A DNA stretch of 64,000 nucleotides from Neocallimastix lanati (nom. inval.) (lineage: Eukaryota > Neocallimastigomycota > Neocallimastigomycetes > Neocallimastigales > Neocallimastigaceae): positions 1,350,001 to 1,414,000 of the forward strand of contig JACVTC010000011.1 of the NCBI GenBank assembly GCA_016946835.1, given 5' to 3'. Below the pieces are notes generated by a model that was not told where the DNA came from, searched no databases, and worked only from the letters and a program-made list of their open reading frames with translations. Position numbers and translations under genes: made by a program. Shown here in pieces: positions 28,535 through 40,435 of the stretch. Every line of letters begins with the position of its first letter. Positions within the stretch are counted from its first letter, which is position 1.

Positions 28535-28614
28535 TCCTGGATATATATAAATTATTAACAACTAATTAATAATAATATTCCAAAAACTTTTTATTTTATT
28601 AGTATATTATCTAC

Positions 28615-28627
28615 CTTCTACTCTCAT
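28615..28627 (-). CDS. Possible 13-base first exon of the homeobox gene
   Basis: On the minus strand ATG AGA GTA GAA G is followed by a GTAGAT donor. A 78-base intron ends in ATATCCAG at 28537, and the join is in frame (GGA then ATG). Alternatively the ATG at 28534 is the start and this is untranslated leader. Confidence 0.45.
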
Positions 28628-31600
28628 TATTATTATGGCATAAATATATTTTTTTCCTTTTTGTATATTAATGAATTATTAAGTCACTCTTCAAAAAATA
28701 TAAAAGTTGAGAAGTTCGTATTGTTAAAAATTTTTGTTTATATACTTATTATATTTCTTTTATAAATAAATAAGTTCGTATTATTAAAAATTTTTTGTTT
28801 ATATACTTATTGTATAAATAATACTTTATTATTAAAAAAAATATTCTTTAATATTTCTTCAATTATTATTTTCTAACTATAAAAATTTTTTTTAATTTAA
28901 TAAAAAAAAATATTAACGAAGTAAAAAGAATAAAAAATGAGATTACAATTATTAAGTGAAAAAAACGAATATTTATACTTTTTTTTTTTTTTTTGAAATA
29001 AGACTTATAAAAAAGTAAATTAATAATAATAATGAAAATTAAAATTAGTAATACATATTTTTTATTTTATTTTATTTTATTTTCAATAACTGTAATACTA
29101 ATATATTATAAATATTCAATATTATTAAACATTATTAAACAGAAAAAAATAATATATTGATAAAACATTTTTATGAATAAACCTAATACATATGAAATTA
29201 GTATATTATAATATATTATATATATTATAGGTAATATTTTAATAAATATTAATAATCTTATAACGATATTTATTGGAAACAATAATTACTTTAATTTTAA
29301 TATTAAAATTTTTCATTAATTATCAAATTTTTTCATTAATATATTTAAAATAAAATAATTATAATAATCACCATAGAGTTTAATTTTATATAAATTTAAT
29401 AATATTATATTATATATTATATATTTAAAATAATATTGATAATATATGACGTCCAATAATATTAGTAATTTGAACTTAAAAACTTATATAGATTTATAAA
29501 ATATATTACCAATAAAAATTTTAAATTTATTATAAATTCTGTCAAACAGTTTTAACATGTTTTATTATGACTAACAAGAAATCTTTACAAAAAAAAATCT
29601 TAATATTACTTTTTATATTATATTAATTAAAATTTCCTATAGAATTTATAATCATGTATAAAATATATTATTTAAATATATTTAGAAACAATAAGTCTTA
29701 TATATATAATATATTGAAAATATAATATATTTAAAATTATATATTAAAGAATAAATATTATTTAAATGTTAAATAATTTCTTATTAACCTAAATACTAAA
29801 ATTATTTTTTTATTTTCTATTATTATTAATAATGTTTTTAATAATGTTAATATTAAATTATTAATTTTAAAAGTAATCCTATAAAATTTATTAAATTTAT
29901 CATGTGGAATAATAACTTTTCATTTTCAATTAATGATTATTTACTACAAAGATTATTTAATTTATTAATTGTTTTAAATTAAAAAATAAAAATAAGAATA
30001 ATAATAATAGTAATAATAAAAATATTCTCTAACATAATTTTAAAATAACATATATCAAATTTACACCTTACAATATATATATAGTATTTTAAAAATTTAT
30101 ATAAAAATAAAATATTTTAAAATTATACAATATTCATATATCTATATACTACAAAGTATATAAAAAAAAATAAAACTTCATATCAATTTTAATTATGTAA
30201 AAATAGTATTAATTATAAATACAAAAACAATAATGTATTTAAAATAAATTTAATAATGAATAGTAAATTTTGATAGTTAAATATTTTTTTACTTATTATA
30301 AATAAATATATATTTATATTTATTTATAATTTTTAAATATACTAGTCACCAAAAAAAAAAATTAAAATTACCAAAAGAAATAATCTTTTTTTTTTTTTTT
30401 TGATTAATAGAATTTTTTGATTATAATTAATCCTTCCATATAAAGTATTTTAATCTAAATCAATATAAAATTTGTAATTTATATATAAAAAATCTTTTTT
30501 AAAAATTTTCCAATATATTTATGATATATTATAATATATTTACAATATATGTTATATACTTTATTAAAATAATTCTTTAAAATGAATTATCTTATTATTT
30601 ATAAAAATTTTATAAATATTTTCATATCTATAAAAAAGTATTTAAAAATATATCAAATTTAATAAGATATAATATTTCTGAATAGTAAACTAAACAATAA
30701 TTTGAGCAAAGTCGGTTTAATCAAACAATATTATAAAAATATTGAATAAAGTTGGTTAATCAAACAATAATATAAAAAAGTCCAATATTTTTTATCAATA
30801 AATATTATGGCTCTTTATTATTTTATTAAAGGATTGCCAAGATTTACAATATTAATAAGATTTACTATAATAATGTTTTTAATCCTTAATATAGTAATAA
30901 AAATACAATGTAAAAATTTCATAATCTAATACTTTATAATTTATATAATTTGTGTTATTTATAAATAATTAAAAATAAGGTTAATTTATATATGAATAAT
31001 CTGGCTAAATAATATCTAATTATAGTTATTTAAAAAAAAAGTGCTCAATTATTTATATATTATTGGTTACTTAATGTTCTGTATTATTAATACAAAAAAA
31101 AAGCATACTATAAAATATATTAAATTACTTTTTATTTGTAATATATTCATATAATATTCTTTTTAATTATTATTGACATTTTTTAAATATATTTAATGTA
31201 ATATATTTATAATATATATTCATACTATTTAAATATTAGATATGATTTCAAATTTATTATCTGCATACGCAATAAAATGTCAAATCTATATTACAATAAA
31301 TTAAATTATTTATTATATTTACTTAAATATCTTAAATTTAAGCGATTCAAAATTATGACATTTTATTACCAAATAATAATTATATAGATTAAATTTATAT
31401 TATTTGTAATTTATTTTTAGGAATTATAAAAAACTTGATTTTTATATTTCATTAAATATATATTTAGTTATTAATCTAATTATAATTCTTATTTTAAATT
31501 TTGATTTATAATATTTTCAATAATGACTGAGTAATTTTAATAATCTTTGATAATTTATAAAAGAATTACTGGAAATTTTATAAAAAATAAAAGTACTTCA

Positions 31601-32300
31601 AATAAATATAGTAATATTAAAAAAATGTATATATAAATTTTTTCTATAAATAATCTTATTAATGTATTATGCAATATATTAACAAATTTTTGATTAAATT
31701 TCTATATTATTAATATTATATATTTAATATATTTATTATTTATATTTTATATTATATTAAACTTTTCATTTATATGTAATTTGAGAAAAAAATGTATATT
31801 TAAAATAAAATTTTATAATTAATATTATACTAAAATCAATTGAATATATAATTTACAATTATATATATAAATAAAATATATTATCAGAACATATAATCTT
31901 TCATTTTATAATATATTTTATAATATGATTTTTTTTCTTTTTTTTTTTTGACATTTTTAAAAAATTTCAAATTTAAATTGACATGTTATATATTTAAATA
32001 TAATTAATATATAATGTAATATATTTTAATATTTTACTAGTAATTTTAAATTATATTTATAATATTATAATCTAATATACAAGGATAAATATTAAATGTC
32101 AATTCTAATATTTAAAATGGTAAAAAAAAAAAACTTATTAAAATTATAAATAAAAAAGTGAATTCTATTTTTACTGTTTACCTATTATATAGAAATATTA
32201 TTTGATTAAATTGCATAAAAATTAATATTAATAAAAAATCAAAAACCTTTTTTTAAAATTTTATAATTCAACTTGATATATCATTTATTATTATATATAT
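28628..32300. other. Gene desert, left part (upstream of the homeobox gene)
   Basis: This is extremely AT-rich DNA with no open frame, RNA gene or transposon that I recognise. Short AT words and TA runs dominate. Near 28704-28810 a segment with GTTCGTATT, then ATTTTTGTTTATATACTTATT occurs twice, about 63 bases apart. The motif TCGGTTTAATCAAACAATAT is near-duplicated around 30712-30770. Confidence 0.55.
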
Positions 32301-32305
32301 ATAAT

Positions 32306-32602
32306 ATTTATTATTTATTATTTATTATTTATTATTTATTATTTATTATTTATTATTTATTATTTACTTTTTATTATTTTTTATGTAGGTAAAATTTATT
32401 ATTTATTATTTATTATTTATTATTTATTATTTATTATTATTATTTATTATTTATTATTTATTATTTATTATTTATTATTTATTATTTATTATTTATTATT
32501 TATTATTTATTATTTATTATTTATTATTTATTATTTATTATTTATTATTTATTATTTATTATTTATTATTTATTATTTATTATTTATTATTTATTATTTA
32601 TA
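32306..32602. repeat. TTATTTA heptanucleotide minisatellite
   Basis: About 40 units of TTATTTA in two blocks, separated at about 32365-32395 by a short unrelated insert containing GTAGGTAAAA. Confidence 0.95.
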
Positions 32603-34320
32603 TATACAAATTAATAACATTAATTTGTATTAAAAAATTGATTTTCAATTGATTAATAAAACAAGATATATTAAATAATTAAATTTATACTATCAAGCTT
32701 ATATTAATTTCCTGTCAATTTTAATAGTTTCTCTAACCTAAAATAGTAATATTAATATATCAAATAATATAAAAAAATTATACTCCTTAACTATTAGTTT
32801 TTCAATTTGACAAAATGTCAAATTATATATTTTAATATAAGGATAATTTTAAGTTTATGCTATTAATATATGAGGCTATTAATATTAAATAAATATTTGA
32901 AAAATACAAAATTATTATTATTATTATTATAAATTACAGAAAAACATTCATCTTTAAAAATGTATTATTATGTTTATATAGTTTTATAATAATTTTATAA
33001 CTTCTTAATTATTACATTATTGAAATGATAACTTATCAATTAGTAATAATGAAAAAAAATATAATAGAAAATAAAAAAAAATACGATAATTAGGATGCTT
33101 TTTTAAATCATTAATTCTGTATAAATAATTATCTAATATCTAATATTTAAGAAGCAACAACCATCATAAGCAACTTTTTAAGTTATAATAAATAAAAAAT
33201 TTAGCCATGAAAAAACAATATCTATTGTTATATTATTATGGAATATGTAAATAAATATATCAATTATTTATAAACAAAAAAAATATTATTTTAAATTTTC
33301 TTGGTATTTGTTTCATTGGTCAATAAAAATATTTTTTTTATTCTTTTTTATTCTATCGATTATTATTTAATAACAAAAAATACAATTAATTGTTATTATA
33401 TACATAATATATTAATATATTTATATGTTTATATTATAAAATATTAGTAAAGATTATTTTTTTTAATATTAATATATTTAAAATACCTGCCAATAATTTT
33501 TGAAAAAAATTTTGAAAAAGTCTTTTTTATGAATGCCAATGTTTTTTTTTACTTTTTTGAAAATTTTAATATATTATTATTATATTATAATAAATAGTTT
33601 TTTTTTGAATTAGTATTTAAACTGAATTATCTATTCCATATATAACTTTTATTAATATTGTAATAAAAATTATCGGATTTCACAAATATTATAATTATCT
33701 TTAATTAATATTTATTATTATAAATTTTATACTATCATTAAATTATATATTATTCTTGTAATTATATATTATAATAAAAATATTACTACATTATTAATTA
33801 TCATTGCATATTATACATTAATATTATACATTATTAATATTATTATTTTAATTATTATTATTACTATGATTATTATTATTGATATATATGTTATTTATGT
33901 TAACAAGGTAGTACATTCATTCATTCATAATATTTTATAAATATATATCACCTGAATATAATTGTTACTAATATACAAGTTCCACAAAATATTAATAAGA
34001 ATTATTAACGTAAATTTATATAACATAAAAGAAACGTATTAACTAATTTACATAAAACATAAATAAAAATACACTTAAATAAACTACATGAAAAATAAAT
34101 ATATAAAATAATACGAATAACTACATGAAAAATAAATATATAAAATAATATGAATAATATATATTAAGTATCAATTATTTTATTATTACTTTTATTATAA
34201 TTATATATTATATATTATTACTATATATTATATATTAGTATTAGTAATTAGTATTAGTATTAGTATTATTGTATTATTAGTCTTAGTATTTTTTTATTAT
34301 TTTTTTTTTTTTTTTTTTTT
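32603..34320. other. Gene desert, middle part
   Basis: No gene seen. TTA/ATTATT runs occur near 33840-33880, and an AGTATT microsatellite at about 34225-34290 is followed by a poly-T tract. Confidence 0.55.
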
Positions 34321-34321
34321 T

Positions 34322-34920
34322 TAGCACCTGTCATTTTCATAGCTGTCATTATTTTTTTTTATTTAATTTACATCTGTCATTCTCATAGCTGTCATTATTC
34401 ATTATTTAACAAATTTAAAAAATAATGCTTTCAGCAGTTATTTAATTTTTTTTTTCTTTTTTCTTTCATTATTATTTATTTAAAATATTTATGAATCTAC
34501 TTAATTTAAAATTTATAATAGTATATTCATAAAAATAATAAATAAAAAAAAAAAAAAAAAATTAAATAACTTTTTATTATAATATACTTTTTATAGTATT
34601 TTAAAAATTTTTTATTTATTTAAATAAAATGTTAAAATATTAATAATAAATAAATACCAATATTTAATTTACACCTGTCATTCTCATAGCTGTCATTATT
34701 CATTATTTAACAAATTTAAAAAATAATTCTTTCAGCAGTTACAAATTTTAAATTAAGTATATTCATAAATTTTTTAAATAAATAATAATAATAATTAAAA
34801 AAAAAAAAAAAAAATTAAATAACTTTTTATTATAATATACTTTTTATAGTATTTTAAAAAATTTTTTATTTATTTAAATAAAATGTTAAAATATTAATAA
34901 TAAATAAATATCAATAATAC
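34322..34920. repeat. Duplicated block with repeated CTGTCATT core
   Basis: A segment of about 290 bases starting TTTAATTTACAYCTGTCATT occurs twice in tandem (from about 34363 and about 34664). A shorter third copy of the core lies just before them (from 34325). Each core has two CTGTCA words 15 bases apart, giving six in all: 34328, 34343, 34374, 34389, 34675 and 34690. The remainder shares an ATTAAATAACTTTTTATTAT part that ends in AATAATAAATAAATA. Confidence 0.9.
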
Positions 34921-34958
34921 AAATTATAAATATCTTATTATTGTCCATTTTATTCATA

Positions 34959-34998
<40 letters not shown>

Positions 34999-36153
34999 AT
35001 AACTATTATTATAATTAGAATATTTATATTATTATATTATTTTAAAACATATTTCAATATTTGGTTTTTATTATTATACTATTTAAAACAGTTCAACTAC
35101 TCAATATACAATTTTTGATTTTCAAAACATACATCACATTAAAATTTATATATATATATATAATCATTATGAAAGTATTTATGATCTTTAAATTTTAAAT
35201 TAATACTTTTATCACTATTTTTTAATGTTTTTAATAAGAATATTAACATGTTTATTAGTATTATAATTGTTAAAAATAAATTTAAAAAAAAAAAATCAAT
35301 ATAGAATTAATAATAACATCCTTTTTTTAAAATATTTTTTAAAAAACAAAAAAAAAAATATCAAAATAAAATTATTTAATATTTAATTTATTAAAAAATT
35401 GCTAAATATAAATATATATATATAATTTTTTGCTTTTCATTTTCTGTTTTTTTTTTTTTTTTTTTTTTTTTGTTATTTTAATTATATAAATATATATATA
35501 TATAATGGTTAGTTTTCAATCTATAAATTAAATATAAAAAAATTTTTTTAATACTTAAATATTTAATATACCAAGAAATATATGCTTCTTAGTATTAATT
35601 TAGTGGAAAAATTTTAGTTTTATACCAAGAAAAATTTTTTCTATCTTTTTTAATATTAAATTGTAATATATTTATTATATTTCCCATATTTATCTATTAA
35701 ATAAAATTAAATAAAGGAAAATAATTAAACTGATTAAATAAAATAATTTATGTTTTATAATATCAGGCTTCATTAAATATTTCTTATAATACTAATCTTT
35801 AAAGGTAATTAGTATTCCTATACTGAAATTCTTATAAATCATTAGTAAATTTATATTCCTAATTTTACAGGCCAATTAGTAACCTTTTAATTATTATATG
35901 TAGTATCTAATTTTTATGGCTAATTATTTACATTTTCTAAAGATATAATTTATATTCTCATATGAGCTAATTTTCTGAATTAAAACAATTTCCTATAAAC
36001 AATTATTTTTTCTAAAGTATTTAACATTTCTAACAATTGTATTTTACAAGTTTTATTATAACTTATTACTATAAGTTTACATTATTTAATTATTTAAAAA
36101 TTTCTAAAATTTAGAATCTATATTAACTTTATTATTTTATTTATATATTATTA

Positions 36154-36186
<33 letters not shown>

Positions 36187-36755
36187 TGATATGATATATT
36201 TTACTCATATTTTATTCTAATAATCAATTTTAATTAATAAATTTTTAACCATTTATACTATATATATAAAAATTATATAAAAATTATATATATATAATTA
36301 TAAATATAAAATTTCCTACCCAAATGCTTTTTTGAAATGTAGTGTATTTCTCAATGTGGGGTATTTTCTATGTGGCTTATTACTTTTAAAAATTAAATAA
36401 ATAATAATTAAATAAATAATAAATATTCTTTTTTATATATAATTTATTAATATTTAATTGTAAAATAATTTTTTATAATTCTTTTTTTTTTTTTTTAAAC
36501 CTTTATAAATTGTTTGAAAAATATTTATTTAGCTATTTATTATTTATTTATTTTTATTTAATAACTTATTATACTTAATATGTATTTTTAAAGTAAAAAA
36601 TAGATATATTATTATTTTTATAAATATATTTATTTCTTTTTTTTTTTTTTATTATGTTTATTAACATTTTTTTTATTTTTTTATTTATTTTTATAATTGT
36701 ATAGAATATCTTAAAAATGTATGGCTTTGTTTTAAAATTTTTACTTTATTATTTA
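34921..36755. other. Gene desert, right part
   Basis: No gene seen. There are two poly-T tracts (about 34963-34997 and 35446-35471) and, at about 36316-36380, a slightly less AT-rich patch (CCTACCCAAATGCTTTTTTG, then TCAATGTGGGGTATTTTC) that I cannot assign. Confidence 0.5.
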
Positions 36756-36759
36756 TTAT

Positions 36760-36866
36760 TTATTTATTTAAACAGATATCTGTAAAGATATATATATACG
36801 CCACACGCTCTCAAATAAATTGGCAAAATGCACCACATCTTTACAGATATCTATTTAAATAAATAA
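36760..36866. repeat. 30-base inverted repeat with GC-elevated loop
   Basis: The left arm 36760-36789 and right arm 36837-36866 are complementary at 29 of 30 positions, with the core CAGATATCTGTAAAGAT. They enclose a 47-base loop containing ACGCCACACGCTCTC and TTGGCAAAATGC. The layout resembles a small inverted-repeat (MITE-like) element or a transcribed hairpin. The loop shares a GCCAA-type motif and the arms share CTGTAAAGATAT with the start of the island at 37612. Confidence 0.85.
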
Positions 36867-36872
36867 ATAAAT

Positions 36873-37035
36873 AAATAATAATTGATTAATCATAAAACAA
36901 AATAAATAACAATATAAACAATATATACAATATAGTAATAATTATAAAAGGATGTCATTAATAATAATAATAATGACGATTAAAATTATAAATAATAATT
37001 ATTATTATTTAAAAATCAATATATAATATGGAAAC

Positions 37036-37078
<43 letters not shown>

Positions 37079-37407
37079 GTTAGAAATGATTTTATTGAAT
37101 TATGGTTGAAAATTGAAAATGCTTAAATGATTTAAATATTAAAATTATTAATTAATAATAAATTAAAGAAATGACAGAAAATTGACCGTATGAATTCTGT
37201 CGTACATAATTATATTACTAATAGTTTAAATTATTTTAAATAGAAAATGAATAAATACAATAATGATTGAAGTATTTTTAATCTTTATTGGATTATGTTA
37301 GCTTAAGAACATTAAAATATATTTTTATAATTAAAATTTTGTTATTGTGATAATATTTTTACATAATATAAAAACATACTGTTATAACTTAAAATTATTT
37401 TAAAATT

Positions 37408-37446
<39 letters not shown>

Positions 37447-37606
37447 AATATTAAAATATATCTTTATAATTAAATATTATAAATAATTATTTTATTACTA
37501 TTTTACAAAATATTATTTTGTAAAATTATTAAATAAATATTATAATAAAAGTTTTAAAAAACACATTTTTAATTTTTATTTATTTATTCATTCATTTATT
37601 TATATC
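36873..37606. other. AT-rich spacer
   Basis: No gene seen. It contains a poly-A tract at about 37041-37076 and a poly-T tract at about 37410-37439. Confidence 0.6.
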
Positions 37607-38060
37607 AATACGTCACTTGGCGAAATGTAACTCTCCCTGTAAAGATATATGTGAAAAAAATTTTTTTTAAAAAATATTAATACATCAACTCTCCCCTCAT
37701 TTGGAAGTTGCATATTAGTCCGAAAGACTAATTTTAAAGAGTTTTCTTCATGTATATGTACCCATATGCAAGGAATTCTATCGTAAATAGATTGAATGAC
37801 AATACTTGCACAACCCTTTCCTTAGAGATTGAACCATGAGCCTAATATATGCTAGTGCACAAACTAGAAACCAGGATAGAGTCTGGTTCATAGCACTATG
37901 CAGGCAAAGCTACGTAGGTGTAAGGAGGGCTTATGAACCCAGTTGATATAAGAATTTAATCACCCCCATTATAACTAGCATAGTTATGTACTTATTTATT
38001 ACTATTATTATTTTTCCATTAATCGAATAGGAAGCGTAGTTTTCAAACGCTTTGCATTTG
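37607..38060. other. GC-elevated, highly structured non-coding island (candidate ncRNA or repeat remnant)
   Basis: About 450 bases stand out from the AT desert by base composition and carry no long open frame on either strand. Nested complementary segments are visible: 37835-37843 with 37927-37935; TAGTGC 37853-37858 with GCACTA 37893-37898; AACCAG 37869-37874 with CTGGTT 37883-37888, all inside one another. Separate hairpins lie at 37714-37732 (ATTAGTC/GACTAAT around a CGAAA loop) and 38032-38052 (AAGCG/CGCTT). AACTCTCCC occurs twice (37629 and 37687). On the minus strand GGTTCAATCTC resembles a polymerase III box B. It matches no snRNA, SRP RNA, RNase P or tRNA that I can recognise. It could be a structured RNA gene, a tRNA-derived SINE, or an old end piece of a retroelement. 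Confidence 0.6.
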
Positions 38061-38365
38061 CTCACTGAGTAATTGGCAATATGGATTATATTGTATATTT
38101 AATTATGTATAATGATGAATAAAAAATAAATTATACAATATTAACATTATTAAAATTATAATGAACTAATTTATTAAAAAAATACCTAAATGTATAATAT
38201 AAAGATTTTTAGTATTATTTGTAAAGATAACCTTAATTGAATATATTATGATTATTATAGTAAATTACTCTGTTAAAATTTAGTTTGCTTCTATTATTAT
38301 TTATTATATTATTAATGTTTAATAAACTTTCATGCATTATTATTTATATGATAATTTTATTTAAA

Positions 38366-38426
<61 letters not shown>

Positions 38427-39050
38427 TGATTATTCTTTATTTATAATATATATAAAAATTAATTTACCATAAAATATCAAAGATATATAATTTATCAAAA
38501 TATTATATAGAATGAATAAAATGAAATTTTAATATTGTCTATTTTCTAATTTATTCAGTTAATTAGTAAGTAAAATGAATAAATTTTAAAAAAGTAATAA
38601 TAAGTAATAATTATTTTTTATGATAAATGATAAATACTAAATATTAAATACCAAATAATAAGTAATATATGCATATATATATTCTTTAGACTTGTGTATA
38701 TATCTATATATCATATATGATGTATGTGAGTCGAAACTGAATTAATGTGTATATAATAAATAATGAATTATGAATAATAAATAAAAAAATAATAAATAAT
38801 AAATAATAAATAATAAATAATAAATAATGATTAATAGATAGATAATGTTTTTTTTTTTTTTTTCAGCCTCGATTATTGCGAATTGCTTTAAACTATCTAT
38901 TTATTCATTTATTAATTACATGAATGTTGTTTTTATAAAAAAAAAAAAAAAAAAACAAAAACACAGAATTAATAAAAAATAAATATTATTTGTCCAGTTT
39001 GAATATAATAATATTTAAAATAATAATGTAAAATAAAAAGTAATATTTAA
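38061..39050. other. AT-rich spacer
   Basis: No gene seen. It contains a TTA array at about 38367-38424, an AATA array at about 38785-38830 and a T tract at 38849-38865. The short word CGATTATTGCGAATTG that follows is discussed under rejected items. Confidence 0.6.
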
Positions 39051-39074
39051 TTGTATGAATAAATTCAGAAAAAA

Positions 39075-39978
39075 GGTTATATGCAACAAACCTCACCGTA
39101 TTATAAGATCTCTATTAACCTGTCTTACTGCATTTTCAGCGTTGACGCACCTGGTTATTTTACGCTTATACTGTCGGAATAGTAACCCTTATCGAGTACT
39201 AGCTCGAGGCATAATTACAGTAAAGAGAGCTGCAAATCTCACCAAGAATGGCATTTTAGAATAATCATCAGAAATGATTTAGTTCTTAAACAAAACATCC
39301 CATTCCTTTTAATAATTTAAATCAGTAATGTCTGTATCTCTTCCACCAAGAAAAAATCTATATAATCAGTACCACGTCACATGTATATTTACACTCATCA
39401 TTCAGAAAATTACATATATTAACACGATTTTCACTAATTGACCTATTCACTATATTATTAGTAACAATACTATTATTGTCAATATCACTAACATTAATAT
39501 ACTTATTTTTCTCTACCACTAATTCTATTATTATTAACAACGGTATTTCTATTGCTGTTATTATTGATATTGTACTCTTCGTTACTACTATCAGAATCTG
39601 TACTTGATTCTATATTATTCATATCTGTGATAACAGTGTTTACAATTCTATTTGATATTGGACAATATATAGAAATTATAAAAAATTTTTCATAAAGAAT
39701 TTCAATATCCTTAAAATATTTCATTCCAAATTCACGGAAAAGATAACATTTGGAAAACTAATGTTCCAATCGAGGATTGTTATTTTCTTTATAACAACAA
39801 TAAGGACACCGTTCTGGACAGTCTTCTTCAATCATATTGGCAACTTTGGCAACACAAACTTCGAATTTATATCCACATCCGGTATGAAGTACTCATCGGA
39901 AGCCAATGCTAAATTCAGGATACTTAAAGTTGAGCTTTAGGTAATCTCTAGTTTTCTCAAATTTATTTTTCATATAAT
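39075..39978 (-). mobile_element. LINE family C, 5'-truncated degenerate copy
   Basis: Read on the minus strand this matches about 56175-57040 of the family C element. It begins AAAAATAAATTTGAGAAAACTAG, passes the C-terminal zinc motif region (DCPERC type), MKYFKDIEILYE, an Asn/Ser-rich stretch and the FLLGG-like segment, and ends in the 3' region with PRASTR-like sequence. It carries several stops and shifts. The CTCATCATTCAGAA segment at about 39396-39409 is the uninterrupted counterpart of the site disrupted by the nested insertion at 25.5-26.4 kb. Confidence 0.85.
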
Positions 39979-40435
39979 AAATAATAAATAAATAATAAAT
40001 AATAAATAATAAATAAATAATAAATAAATAATAGCAGATAATAAATAAATAATAAATAATAAATAAATAATAAATAAATAAATAAATAATAGCAGATAAT
40101 AAATAATAAATAATAAATAATAAATAATAAATAATAAATAATAAATAAATAATAAATAAATAATAGCAGATAATAAATAAATAATAAATAATAAATAATA
40201 AATAAATAATAAATAATAAATAATAAATAAATAATAAATAAATAATAGCAGATAATAAATAAATAATAAATAATAAATAATAAATAAATAATAAATAAAT
40301 AATAGCAGATAATAAATAAATAATAAATAATAAATAATAAATAATAAATAAATTATAAATAAATAATAAACAATAAAAATAATAAACAATAAAAATAATA
40401 AACAATAAAAATAATAAACATTAAAAATAATGAAA
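39979..40435. repeat. Minisatellite of AATAAAT units with periodic AATAGCAGATAAT
   Basis: AATAAAT-type repeats are punctuated by AGCAG at 40033, 40091, 40164, 40247 and 40304, which gives higher-order units of about 57-83 bases. The tail (from about 40370) changes to an AATAAACAATAAA unit. It abuts the 5' truncation point of the LINE copy. The long minus-strand frames through it are poly-Ile/Leu/Tyr artefacts. Confidence 0.9.

Noticed and set aside
37714-37732. Hammerhead-ribozyme-like GTCCGAAAGAC
   Set aside because: The catalytic CTGANGA strand is not found on either side at a workable distance; only a simple hairpin is supported.
38866-38900. Resemblance of CGATTATTGCGAATTG to a conserved stretch of U4 snRNA
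   Set aside because: Only about 16 bases match; the U4 5' domain, the U6-pairing regions and the Sm site are not found nearby, and a T tract lies immediately upstream.
39893-40405. Minus-strand frames of 139-170 codons rich in Ile, Leu, Tyr and Phe
   Set aside because: They are generated by the AATAAAT minisatellite and occur in two overlapping frames.
39979-40435. Regularly spaced AGCAG units as a CRISPR-like array
   Set aside because: The spacing is irregular, the spacers are themselves AATAAAT repeats, and the setting is a eukaryotic nuclear genome.
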